A stretch of DNA of 64,000 nt from Rikenellaceae bacterium. Its GTDB lineage: Bacteria > Bacteroidota > Bacteroidia > Bacteroidales > Rikenellaceae. The stretch is from the NCBI GenBank assembly GCA_015060115.1, contig SUZB01000008.1, forward strand, positions 27,915-91,914, in the 5' to 3' direction. Positions 35,643 to 42,964 of this stretch are shown piece after piece. The position numbers were made by a program, and so were the translations under genes. Every line of letters begins with the position of its first letter. Within the stretch, counting starts at the first letter, position 1. The notes beneath the pieces were generated by a model that saw only the letters and a list, made by a program, of their open reading frames with translations, was not told the DNA's origin and did no database searches.

Positions 35643-35675
35643 TCTAACAACTAACAACTAATAACTAACAACTAT
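35643..35675 (+). repeat. CTAACAA/CTAATAA tandem words before fumarase
   Basis: CTAACAACTAACAACTAATA and further related words immediately precede the fumarase ATG (35682). The same words form the tail or outer arm of the R4 repeats elsewhere in the window; here they stand alone. Confidence 0.5.
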
Positions 35676-35681
35676 TAAGAT

Positions 35682-37295
35682 ATGGCAGATTTTATCTATC
35701 AGGAGCCGTTTCCTATCGAGGCGGATAAGACCGAGTATCGCCTCTTGACTAAGGACTATGTTAAGGTCGTTGAGTGCGATGGTCGCAAGATTTTGAAGGT
35801 AGACCCCAAGGGTTTGGAGCTTCTTGCTAAGGAGGCATATAGCGATGTATCGTTCTATCTTCGCGCTTCGCACCTCCAGAAGTTGGCAAACATCCTCGAG
35901 GACCCCGAGGCTACGGACAACGACAAGTTTGTTGCCTACACTATGCTTATGAACCAGTGCGTGGCTGCCGAGGGCGAGCTTCCCACCTGTCAGGATACAG
36001 GTACAGCTATCTGTATCGGCCACAAGGGTGAGGATGTCTACACCGGCGCTAACGATGCTGAGTGCATCTCGCGTGGTGTCTATGAGACCTACAAGGAGCG
36101 TAACTTGCGCTACTCACAGGTTGTGCCCTTCACGATGACCGAGGAGAAGAACTCGGCAACCAACCTCCCCGCGCAGATCGACATCTATGGCGGTCATCCC
36201 GGTATGGAGTATGAGTTTTTGTTCATCACCAAGGGTGGTGGCTCGGCAAATAAGACCTTCCTCTATCAGCAGACCAAGGCGCTCTTGAACGAGGAGTCAT
36301 TGACCAAGTTTATCAAGGAGCATATCCTCGACCTCGGCACTTCGGCGTGCCCTCCCTACCACCTCGCAATCTGTATCGGTGGTACATCGGCTGAGATGTG
36401 CTTGTCTACCGTTAAGAAGGCATCTGCCGGCTACCTCGACGAGCTCCCCACATCGGGTAACGAGGGTGGCCGTTGCTTCCGCGACTTGGAGTGGGAGGCT
36501 AAGGTAGAGAAGATTTGTCAGGAGATTGGCCTTGGCGCGCAGTTTGGCGGTAAGTACTATATCCACGATGTTCGCGTTATCCGCGCTCCTCGTCACGCTG
36601 CCTCTTGCCCCGTTGCTATTGGCGTAAGCTGCTCGGCAGACCGTAACATCAAGGCAAAGATTACCCCCGAGGGTATCTTCCTTGAGAAGTTGGAGAAGAA
36701 TCCTGCTCGCTTCCTCCCCGCACAGGCTCCCGCTATGTCGCCCGCTGTTGAGATCGACCTTGACGAGGGTATGGACAAGGTGCGCGAGATTTTGTCGAAG
36801 TACCCCATCAAGACCCGTCTTAACCTCAAGGGTACGCTTGTTGTAGCGCGTGATATCGCTCACGCCCGCATCAAGCAGATGCTCGACGAGGGTAAGCCTA
36901 TGCCCGACTACTTCAAGAAGCATCCCGTATACTATGCTGGGCCTGCCAAGACCCCCGCAGGTATGGCATCTGGCTCATTTGGTCCTACCACAGCAGGCCG
37001 TATGGACTCTTATGTAGACCTCTTCCAGAAGGCTGGTGGCTCGATGGTTATGGTGGCTAAGGGCAACCGCTCACAGCAGGTTACCGATGCTTGTAAGAAC
37101 AACGGTGGCTTCTACCTCGGCTCTATCGGTGGTCCTGCAGCTATCCTCGCCAAGAACTCAATCAAGAAGGTTGAGGTTGTAGACTTCGAGGAGCTTGGTA
37201 TGGAGGCTGTTCGTAAGATCTATGTTGAGAACTTCCCTGCGTTTATTATAGTTGACGACAAGGGTAACGACTTCTTCGCCGACTTCCAGCATTAA
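35682..37295 (+). CDS. Class I (iron-sulfur) fumarate hydratase
   Basis: A 537-residue enzyme of the [4Fe-4S] class I fumarase family, interconverting fumarate and malate. It holds both domains in one chain: N-terminal alpha domain ([20 protein letters not shown], cluster Cys103; [32 protein letters not shown]) and C-terminal beta domain ([50 protein letters not shown]). The three cluster cysteines are all visible. In anaerobic Bacteroidales it serves the fumarate branch toward succinate. Its TAA stop is also the first base triplet of a tandem palindrome array. Confidence 0.94.
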   Translation: MADFIYQEPFPIEADKTEYRLLTKDYVKVVECDGRKILKVDPKGLELLAKEAYSDVSFYLRASHLQKLANILEDPEATDNDKFVAYTMLMNQCVAAEGELPTCQDTGTAICIGHKGEDVYTGANDAECISRGVYETYKERNLRYSQVVPFTMTEEKNSATNLPAQIDIYGGHPGMEYEFLFITKGGGSANKTFLYQQTKALLNEESLTKFIKEHILDLGTSACPPYHLAICIGGTSAEMCLSTVKKASAGYLDELPTSGNEGGRCFRDLEWEAKVEKICQEIGLGAQFGGKYYIHDVRVIRAPRHAASCPVAIGVSCSADRNIKAKITPEGIFLEKLEKNPARFLPAQAPAMSPAVEIDLDEGMDKVREILSKYPIKTRLNLKGTLVVARDIAHARIKQMLDEGKPMPDYFKKHPVYYAGPAKTPAGMASGSFGPTTAGRMDSYVDLFQKAGGSMVMVAKGNRSQQVTDACKNNGGFYLGSIGGPAAILAKNSIKKVEVVDFEELGMEAVRKIYVENFPAFIIVDDKGNDFFADFQH

Positions 37296-37419
37296 AAGCG
37301 TGTAGCACCGTTATTTCGGCATTCGGCTTGTCGGTGAGATGCTCATTTACCTTAAGTAAACTCCGCTCTCACCGCCTGCGACCGACTACCAAACTAACGG
37401 CACTCTCCGCTTTTAATTA
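37293..37419. repeat. Tandem palindrome family R2, unit 1
   Basis: TAAAAGCGTGTAGCACCGTT (37293-) is inversely related to AACGGCACTCTCCGCTTTTA (to about 37415). Inner apex: GGTGAGATGCTCATTTAC-CTTAA-GTAAACTCCGCTCTCACC. It starts at the fumarase stop codon. Confidence 0.85.
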
Positions 37420-37546
37420 GGAGGCGTGTAGCACTGTTATTTCGATATTCGGCTTGTCGGTGAGATGCTCATTTACCTTAAGTAAACTCCGCTCTCACCG
37501 CCTGCGACCGACTGCCAAACTAACGGCACTCTCCGCTTTTAATTAG
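37420..37546. repeat. Tandem palindrome family R2, unit 2
   Basis: Nearly identical to unit 1 over its full length, with only a few substitutions (for example CACTG for CACCG, GATATTC for GGCATTC). Confidence 0.85.
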
Positions 37547-37673
37547 AAGGCGTGTGGCACCGTTATTTCGGCGTCTTGCTTGCTTGCAAATTCCTCACAT
37601 ACGCTTAGGTATGCTGCGGATTTGCAATCTGCGACAATCCACCAAACTAACGGCACTCTCCGCTTTTAATTGG
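37547..37673. repeat. Tandem palindrome family R2, unit 3 with replaced inner stem
   Basis: The outer arms match units 1 and 2, but the inner stem is GCTTGCAAATTCCTCACATAC / GTATGCTGCGGATTTGCAA. The stem sequence is different yet still self-complementary. Confidence 0.8.
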
Positions 37674-37720
37674 GGCGTGTAGCACCGTTATTTCGGTGTC
37701 TTGCTTGCTTGCAAAAGATT
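37674..37720. repeat. Tandem palindrome family R2, unit 4 (truncated)
   Basis: GCGTGTAGCACCGTTATTTC and the following CTTGCTTGCTTGCAAA match the left half of unit 3, then the sequence diverges. Confidence 0.7.
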
Positions 37721-37740
37721 GCCGAAATAATAAATATCTT

Positions 37741-37816
37741 TCGGTTTGGCTCACCACACACATGTGTGGTGGGCTCTTTCCGAAGATTAAACAATAAAAC
37801 GCCTTGCCGAGGCGTT
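37741..37816. repeat. Two further hairpins upstream of batD
   Basis: TCGG (37741-)/CCGA (to 37783) encloses GCTCACCACACA (37749-37760) and TGTGTGGTGGGC (37763-37774). A second hairpin AACGCCT (37798-37804)/AGGCGTT (37810-37816) follows. Either could terminate or regulate; neither has a clear T run. The batD start is 33 bp further on. Confidence 0.5.
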
Positions 37817-37848
37817 AGACAAGTGTCGGTAACTAAAACTAACTATTG

Positions 37849-39690
37849 ATGAATATACATTCTCTGAGATTTACTATTCTCTCGCTTGTGGCGATGCTCC
37901 TATCGGTTGTGGCATCGGCACAAGTGTCGTTTACGGTAGATGCGCCCACCCTCTCGGCTGTGGGCGAGACCCTGCGTGTCGAGTTCACGGTGGATGCCAA
38001 GCCCGACAAAGATAGCTTCCGTGGCCCCGACTTCTCGGAGGCGGGATTTGAGTTATTGGCAGGCCCAAGCCAGTCTACCAGTCGCTCGGTGCAGTGGATA
38101 AATGGCGAAGAGTCAAGCTCTTACCGTTGCAGCTTCACCTACATAGTGATGCCCTCGGCAGAGGGTAAATATACCATTGGCTCGGCAAGTGTCTCGGTTG
38201 ATGGTAAGAGCTACACAACGCGACCTCTCGATATCGAGATTATCAAGGAGCGCGAGGAGCAGCGACCCCAGTCGTCACAGGGCGACACGCCAAGCCAGCA
38301 GTCGCCCGAAAGGCGTATAGGCAAAGATGACATTCTCCTGCGCCTAAAACTTTCACAGACAGATGTATACAAGGGTGAGGCCATTCGAGCATCGCTGGTG
38401 CTCTACACCCGTGTCGACCTCTCGAACATAGAGAGCCTTGAGATGCCCTCGTTCAACGACTTCTGGTCGCAGGAGCTCACCTTCGACAACACACCCTCGC
38501 GCGAGGAGTACAAGGGTCGCATATACCAGACATACAAGATTGCCGAGTATCTGCTCTCGCCACAGCGCAGTGGCGATATCAAGATAGACCCCGTAAATAT
38601 GGAGGTTATAGCTCCAGTAACGGTGCAGGATAACCGAGGCTTCGACCCCATATTTGGCGGTCTGCGCACCTACAATGTCAAGCGTCAACTTAACACGCAG
38701 CCAATTACAATCCATGTCAAGGAGTTCCCATTGGGCGCTCCCGCCTCATTTAATGGCGCTGTGGGTAGCTTCTCGATGCGTAGCTCGATGCCTCAGTGCG
38801 AGATTATGGCAAATAGCGCCGAGAAGGTGGAGATTACGCTCTCGGGAAGTGGTAATCTGAAGTTTATCACAACACCCAAGCTCCGCCTACCTGAGTCGTT
38901 TGAGTTGTACGACACCAAGGTGCAAGATAATGTCAAGGTATCGTCGGCGGGTACTACGGGTAGCATCACCTATACCTACCCCTTTGTGGCACGCTCGGCG
39001 GGTGAGTTTGTTATAGAGCCTATCGTCTTCACTTACTTCGACCTTGTCAAGGGCGAGTATGTAACACTCTCTTCGGAGCGCTTTGTGCTCACCGTAAAGG
39101 ATGATGGCACAGCGGCCTCTGCCTCGGCACCTACCGCAGATAGCTATGCCGACTTTGGTGGCCGTATGAAGCAACTCGACCGCGATATTCGCTATATCCA
39201 TACTGGGAAGCTTCAGCCCCGTGCTGCTGCGATATTTATCTATACGCCTATGTGGTGGCTTGTGGTAGTGGCGATGGTGGCGATGTTCGTGGCCATATAT
39301 GTCGTTATGCGCCGCCGCATCCGCGAGAATCGCAATATCGTGGCTCGCCGAATGAAGCGTGCCGACAAGGTGGCTGTTCAGCGCCTGCGCCTTGCTCAGC
39401 GCTCGATGCAGGAGGGCAACCGCCACGCATTCTACGAGGAGATGTTGCGCGCTATGTGGGGCTATATCAGCGATAAGTTTAATATTCCGCTCTCTCTGCT
39501 CACGAAGGAGACCATCCGCGAGGAGCTTTATCGCCGTGGCGTCTCTGCCTCGGATGCCGAGCAGTTCTGCCTCATTATCTCGCGTGCCGACGAGGCGCAG
39601 TATGCCCCATCTACCGATGGCGATATGGGCGAGGTATATGGCGATGCGGTAGAGATAATATCGAAAATCGAGGCGGTAGTAAAACGATAA
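37849..39690 (+). CDS. batD: BatD-family (aerotolerance operon) membrane protein
   Basis: A 613-residue protein with signal peptide (MNIHSLRFTILSLVAMLLSV to about 25), a large extracytoplasmic beta-rich region (VSFTVDAPTLSAVGETLRVE, DILLRLKLSQTDVYKGEAI, SGSGNLKFITTPKLRLPESF) typical of BatD/oxygen-tolerance proteins, a transmembrane helix near residues 465-487 (MWWLVVVAMVAMFVAIYVVM), and a basic cytoplasmic tail. BatD is thought to work with MoxR and BatA/B at the inner membrane. Those partners are not next to it here; the genes before are repeats and fumarase. The ATG at 37849 is preferred to an overlapping TTG. Confidence 0.85.
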   Translation: MNIHSLRFTILSLVAMLLSVVASAQVSFTVDAPTLSAVGETLRVEFTVDAKPDKDSFRGPDFSEAGFELLAGPSQSTSRSVQWINGEESSSYRCSFTYIVMPSAEGKYTIGSASVSVDGKSYTTRPLDIEIIKEREEQRPQSSQGDTPSQQSPERRIGKDDILLRLKLSQTDVYKGEAIRASLVLYTRVDLSNIESLEMPSFNDFWSQELTFDNTPSREEYKGRIYQTYKIAEYLLSPQRSGDIKIDPVNMEVIAPVTVQDNRGFDPIFGGLRTYNVKRQLNTQPITIHVKEFPLGAPASFNGAVGSFSMRSSMPQCEIMANSAEKVEITLSGSGNLKFITTPKLRLPESFELYDTKVQDNVKVSSAGTTGSITYTYPFVARSAGEFVIEPIVFTYFDLVKGEYVTLSSERFVLTVKDDGTAASASAPTADSYADFGGRMKQLDRDIRYIHTGKLQPRAAAIFIYTPMWWLVVVAMVAMFVAIYVVMRRRIRENRNIVARRMKRADKVAVQRLRLAQRSMQEGNRHAFYEEMLRAMWGYISDKFNIPLSLLTKETIREELYRRGVSASDAEQFCLIISRADEAQYAPSTDGDMGEVYGDAVEIISKIEAVVKR

Positions 39691-39694
39691 GATT

Positions 39695-40513
39695 ATGAAT
39701 AGATATAAGTATATACTCTCCCTTTTTGCACTCTGTCTCTCTCTTGGTGTTGCTGTGGCCGCTGAGAAGGATGTTGAGGCTGAGGCCCAGTGGAGTGAGG
39801 CTATTGTGGCTTATGGCGAGAATCGCTACGGCGATGCTGTCGAGGCCTTTGAGCGTGTTGCTGAGCTCGGCTATGGCTCGGCAGACCTATACTACAACCT
39901 TGGCGATGCTTGGTTTAAGCTCGGTCAGCAGAGTGTTGCTACCGAGGGTCGCCCCTTTGCTGGTGGCGAGCTTGGCCACGCCATTGTCAATTACCGCCGT
40001 GCTCTAAGACTCAACCCCGCAATGGAGGATGCACGCTACAACCTCGATATAGCACGCGACTATACCAACGATACCGAGCCACTTCCCGTGAGCTTTATCA
40101 CCTCGCTATGGCGCTCACTGCGCGACTCGCTGACGGCTAATGGCTGGACAGCGATTCAGCTTGTGATGCTCGCTATGGCACTCGCTTTTGCCCTCGGCTA
40201 TCTGCTCTCGCGTCGTGTGGCACTGCGCAAGGTATGCTTTGCGGTGGCTCTCATAGCCACCTTTGTATGTCTGCTCTCGACAGCCCTCGCTCTATCGTCG
40301 CGCTCGGCAGCCGAGAAGCACGAGATGGCAGTTGTCGTATGCTCGGATACAACGCCTGTGCACGCCTCACCCGATAGCGCCTCTAAGATTATCCGCCAAC
40401 CCTCGCAGGGTGTTACCGTAGGCATAGTGCGTGAGCACGATGGCTGGACAGAGATTCTCTTTGCCGATGGCGAGAAGGGGTGGATACGCACCAACCTTAT
40501 CGAAATCGTATAG
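39695..40513 (+). CDS. batE: BatE-like TPR and SH3-domain membrane protein
   Basis: A 272-residue protein: signal peptide/first helix (YILSLFALCLSLGVAVAA), TPR repeats (about 30-130: AIVAYGENRYGDAVEAFERV, ADLYYNLGDAWFKLG, AIVNYRRALRLNPAMEDARY), two transmembrane helices (about 152-170 and 178-200), and a C-terminal bacterial SH3 domain (VHASPDSASKIIRQPSQG, EKGWIRTNLIEIV). This order is the BatE architecture. It starts 4 bp after batD and ends 3 bp before recR, so the three are one operon. Confidence 0.85.
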   Translation: MNRYKYILSLFALCLSLGVAVAAEKDVEAEAQWSEAIVAYGENRYGDAVEAFERVAELGYGSADLYYNLGDAWFKLGQQSVATEGRPFAGGELGHAIVNYRRALRLNPAMEDARYNLDIARDYTNDTEPLPVSFITSLWRSLRDSLTANGWTAIQLVMLAMALAFALGYLLSRRVALRKVCFAVALIATFVCLLSTALALSSRSAAEKHEMAVVVCSDTTPVHASPDSASKIIRQPSQGVTVGIVREHDGWTEILFADGEKGWIRTNLIEIV

Positions 40514-40516
40514 CCT

Positions 40517-41110
40517 ATGTCGCGCCTGCTGGATAATGTATGTAGCGAGCTACAGCGCCTGCCCGGCATTGGTCGCCGTACGGCGATGCGCTTGGCCATG
40601 CACATACTGAAGATGGACGCAGAGGTCGTGGACTCTATGGCAGATAGCATCGTGCGCTTTCGCCACGATATTCGCCACTGCGTAAGCTGCAACAACCTAT
40701 CTGACGATGCCCTATGCCCGATATGTAGCGATACGCGCCGCGACCGCTCTACGATATGTGTTGTCGAGCAGGTTGGCGACCTTCTATCTATAGAGAATAC
40801 TGGGCAATATCACGGCCAATACCATGTCCTCGGTGGCGTTATCTCGCCTATGCAGGGCATCGGCCCATCTGACCTAAAAATCGACCTCTTGTGCGATAAG
40901 CTCCTAACGGGCGAAGTTAGGGAGGTCATCATCGCAATATCTACCTCTGTTGAGGGCGAAACCACGCTCTTCTACCTCCTTAATCGCCTCAAGGCCTTCC
41001 CCGATGTCAAGGTTACGACCATTGCTCGCGGTATCGGCTTTGGCGATGAGCTGGAGTATGTGGACGAGCTGACGATTACGCATGCCCTGCTCAATAGAAG
41101 AGAGCTGTAG
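40517..41110 (+). CDS. recR: Recombination mediator RecR
   Basis: A 197-residue protein that with RecO (and RecF) loads RecA on gapped DNA. Helix-hairpin-helix LQRLPGIGRRTAMRLAMHIL, C4 zinc finger CVSCNNLSDDALCPIC, and Toprim domain (ICVVEQVGDLLSIENTG, EVIIAISTSVEGETTLFYL) are all present. It lies 3 bp after batE, an unusual operon partner. A perfect 8-bp hairpin AGAAGAGA/TCTCTTCT overlaps its last codons (41096-41118) but has no T run. Confidence 0.95.
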   Translation: MSRLLDNVCSELQRLPGIGRRTAMRLAMHILKMDAEVVDSMADSIVRFRHDIRHCVSCNNLSDDALCPICSDTRRDRSTICVVEQVGDLLSIENTGQYHGQYHVLGGVISPMQGIGPSDLKIDLLCDKLLTGEVREVIIAISTSVEGETTLFYLLNRLKAFPDVKVTTIARGIGFGDELEYVDELTITHALLNRREL

Positions 41111-41189
41111 TCTCTTCTGTTGAGTGGTAACAGCCCAAGAGCCAATGAGATAGGCATGCGAATACTTCTCGAAAAAATGAGGAAAAAAG

Positions 41190-41219
41190 TTGGTGTTTAC
41201 CTTTTTTTTACTACCTTTG
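41190..41219 (+). promoter_or_regulatory. Promoter of rplY
   Basis: TTG (41190-41192), 19-bp spacer, TACCTTTG (41212-41219), 85 bp upstream of the ATG. A textbook Bacteroidetes promoter with a leader long enough for regulation. Confidence 0.78.
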
Positions 41220-41304
41220 CAGTCCAAAGCAGATGTCTATGGGGTTGCGACTGACTATTGCAACTGAGTGGCATCGAAGTTAAACATTTAATTATCAAAC
41301 TATT

Positions 41305-41865
41305 ATGAAGTCAATTCAGATTAACGGTACTGCTCGTAAGGATTTCGGTAAGAAGTTCGCTAAGGCAGCACGCCGCGAGGGTCAGGTACCCTGCATCATC
41401 TATGGTGGTGGCGAGGAGGTAGCATTCACTATCGACGCTAAGGAGCTCAACCAGCTCATCTACACTCCCAACTCTTACATCGTTGAGCTCAACATCGACG
41501 GTAAGGTAGAGAAGGCTGTTATGCGCGAGGTTCAGTATCACCCTGTTCGTGAGCAGGTTCTCCATGTAGATTTCTACCGTGTTCAGGAGGGCAAGCCCGT
41601 AGCAGTTAATGTTCCTGTACGCCTTACTGGTAACGCTGAGGGTGTTAAGATTGGTGGTAAGCTTCAGCTCTCTGCTCGTAAGCTCACTGTTAAGGGTCTT
41701 GTTGAGTTTATTCCCGATGAGATCGTTGTTGATGTTACTCCCTTGCAGGTTGGTCAGACCATCTTCGTTGGTGATCTCCAGCGTGAGAACCTCACCTTCG
41801 TTACTCCTGCAACTACCGCAGTTTGCGCTGTTCGCGTAACTCGTGCATCACGCGCTGCTCAGTAG
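41305..41865 (+). CDS. rplY: 50S ribosomal protein L25 (CTC-type long form)
   Basis: A 186-residue 5S rRNA-binding protein. N-terminal L25 domain (MKSIQINGTARKDFGKKFAK, AARREGQVPCIIYGG) and C-terminal TL5/CTC beta domain (VREQVLHVDFYRVQEGKPV, IVVDVTPLQVGQTIFVGDLQ) make the long form. The end is Ser/Arg/Ala-rich rather than acidic. It has its own strong promoter and is followed by pth after 25 bp; the rplY-pth pair is common in bacteria. Confidence 0.95.
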   Translation: MKSIQINGTARKDFGKKFAKAARREGQVPCIIYGGGEEVAFTIDAKELNQLIYTPNSYIVELNIDGKVEKAVMREVQYHPVREQVLHVDFYRVQEGKPVAVNVPVRLTGNAEGVKIGGKLQLSARKLTVKGLVEFIPDEIVVDVTPLQVGQTIFVGDLQRENLTFVTPATTAVCAVRVTRASRAAQ

Positions 41866-41890
41866 TAGAGTGGTTTAACACCGCAAAAAG

Positions 41891-42454
41891 ATGAAGTATC
41901 TTGTTGTCGGCTTGGGTAACATTGGCGCTGAGTACGCCGCTACCCGGCACAACATAGGTTTCAGAGTGTTGGATGCCTTAGCCGAGGCATCCAATATCTC
42001 TTTTACGACGGTGCGTTATGGCGCTATGGCGACCCTTAAGCATCGTGGGCGCACCATCCTGCTGCTCAAGCCCTCGACCTATATGAATCTCTCGGGCAAG
42101 GCTGTGCGCTACTGGATGGACCAGGAGCGTATACCGCGTGAAAATCTGCTTGTCGTGTCGGACGATATAGCGTTGCCCTTCGGTACTTTCCGTATGCGCA
42201 AGAGTGGCTCGGAGGGTGGCCACAATGGACTTAAGAACATCACCGAGCTATTGGGAGATAATAACTATGCCCGCCTTCGCTTTGGCGTGGGAGGCGACTT
42301 CCCTCGAGGCCATCAGGTGGACTATGTTCTCGGCGACTTCTCGGACGATGAGCTAAAACTGATGCCCGAGCGCCTGAAGCTCTTTGGTGATGCCATTCTC
42401 TCGTTCTCGTCTATCGGCCCCGACCGTACGATGAATTCATACAACGGTAAATAG
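41891..42454 (+). CDS. pth: Peptidyl-tRNA hydrolase
   Basis: A 187-residue enzyme that frees tRNA from peptidyl-tRNA dropped by stalled ribosomes. Start MKYLVVGLGNIGAEYAATRH holds catalytic His20; the conserved Asn (LLKPSTYMNLSGKAV) and Asp (VSDDIALPFG) follow; SGSEGGHNGLKNI is diagnostic. Full length. The normal terminator (42659-42699) is now about 200 bp away because a 195-bp repeat sits directly after the stop. Confidence 0.95.
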   Translation: MKYLVVGLGNIGAEYAATRHNIGFRVLDALAEASNISFTTVRYGAMATLKHRGRTILLLKPSTYMNLSGKAVRYWMDQERIPRENLLVVSDDIALPFGTFRMRKSGSEGGHNGLKNITELLGDNNYARLRFGVGGDFPRGHQVDYVLGDFSDDELKLMPERLKLFGDAILSFSSIGPDRTMNSYNGK

Positions 42455-42457
42455 AAT

Positions 42458-42652
42458 AAGAGGCTGAATAAAAAGTGTATTTTGTCGTTACGCTCGCCCT
42501 CAAAATCCTCATTTACGCCTAAGTAAACTGCGGTTTTTCGGGCTTCGCAGCGCCGCGATTAAGCGAGGGCAGAGGCTGCTTGCAGACTATGCCGAGCGTG
42601 AGCGGTGAAAAGGAACTTAAGCCTAAAACTACATCTTTTTATTCAACCTCTT
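42458..42652. mobile_element. 195-bp repeat R3 (MITE- or REP-like), copy 1
   Basis: Identical by eye to 59734-59928. Ends are inverted repeats: AAGAGGCTGAATAAAAAG and the inverse of CTTTTTATTCAACCTCTT (one mismatch). The interior has a palindromic apex CCTCATTTAC-GCCTA-AGTAAACTGCGG, the same apex as family R2. No coding capacity. No target-site duplication is evident. Confidence 0.8.
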
Positions 42653-42658
42653 GGTATC

Positions 42659-42699
42659 AAGGTGATGTCTAAATTATTTTTTAGTCATCACCTTTTTTG
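42659..42699 (+). terminator. Intrinsic terminator displaced from pth
   Basis: AAGGTGATG (42659-42667) pairs with CATCACCTT (42686-42694), then a T run. It is the probable original pth terminator, now beyond the 195-bp repeat. Confidence 0.75.
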
Positions 42700-42715
42700 T
42701 GGCGCAATTTAGTCG

Positions 42716-42825
42716 TGAGTTTAGTGAATTTAAGGAATTTAGGGAACTTATGGATAGCGTTACCGACATTTATACTTAAACTCCTTATTCACCTTACACT
42801 CACTAAATTCCTTAATATCCTTACC
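42716..42825. repeat. Mosaic hairpin repeat with GAATTTAGG arms
   Basis: Left arm GAGTTTAGTGAATTTAAGG and GAATTTAGGGAAC; core ATAGCGTTACCGACATTTAT (42754-42773); right arm CACTAAATTCCTTAATATCC. The core is the reverse complement of the core at 54708-54725. Confidence 0.6.
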
Positions 42826-42872
42826 TCCTACCCCCTAATTTTTGATTAGAAGGCTGCAGATACAACGCTCGG

Positions 42873-42929
42873 CAAAAATCCCGACGATGGGCTGTACTAT
42901 GGCGTACTGCTCATTGTCGGGACTTTTTG
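42873..42929 (-). terminator. Bidirectional terminator between the pth region and the EF-G2 gene
   Basis: TCCCGACGATG pairs with CATTGTCGGGA around a loop of about 23 nt, flanked by AAAAA on the left and TTTTT on the right, so it can act for the leftward EF-G2 transcript. Confidence 0.7.
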
Positions 42930-42964
42930 TTAGCGGCAGTAGATGTCTGCCTTATAATCGAAAA

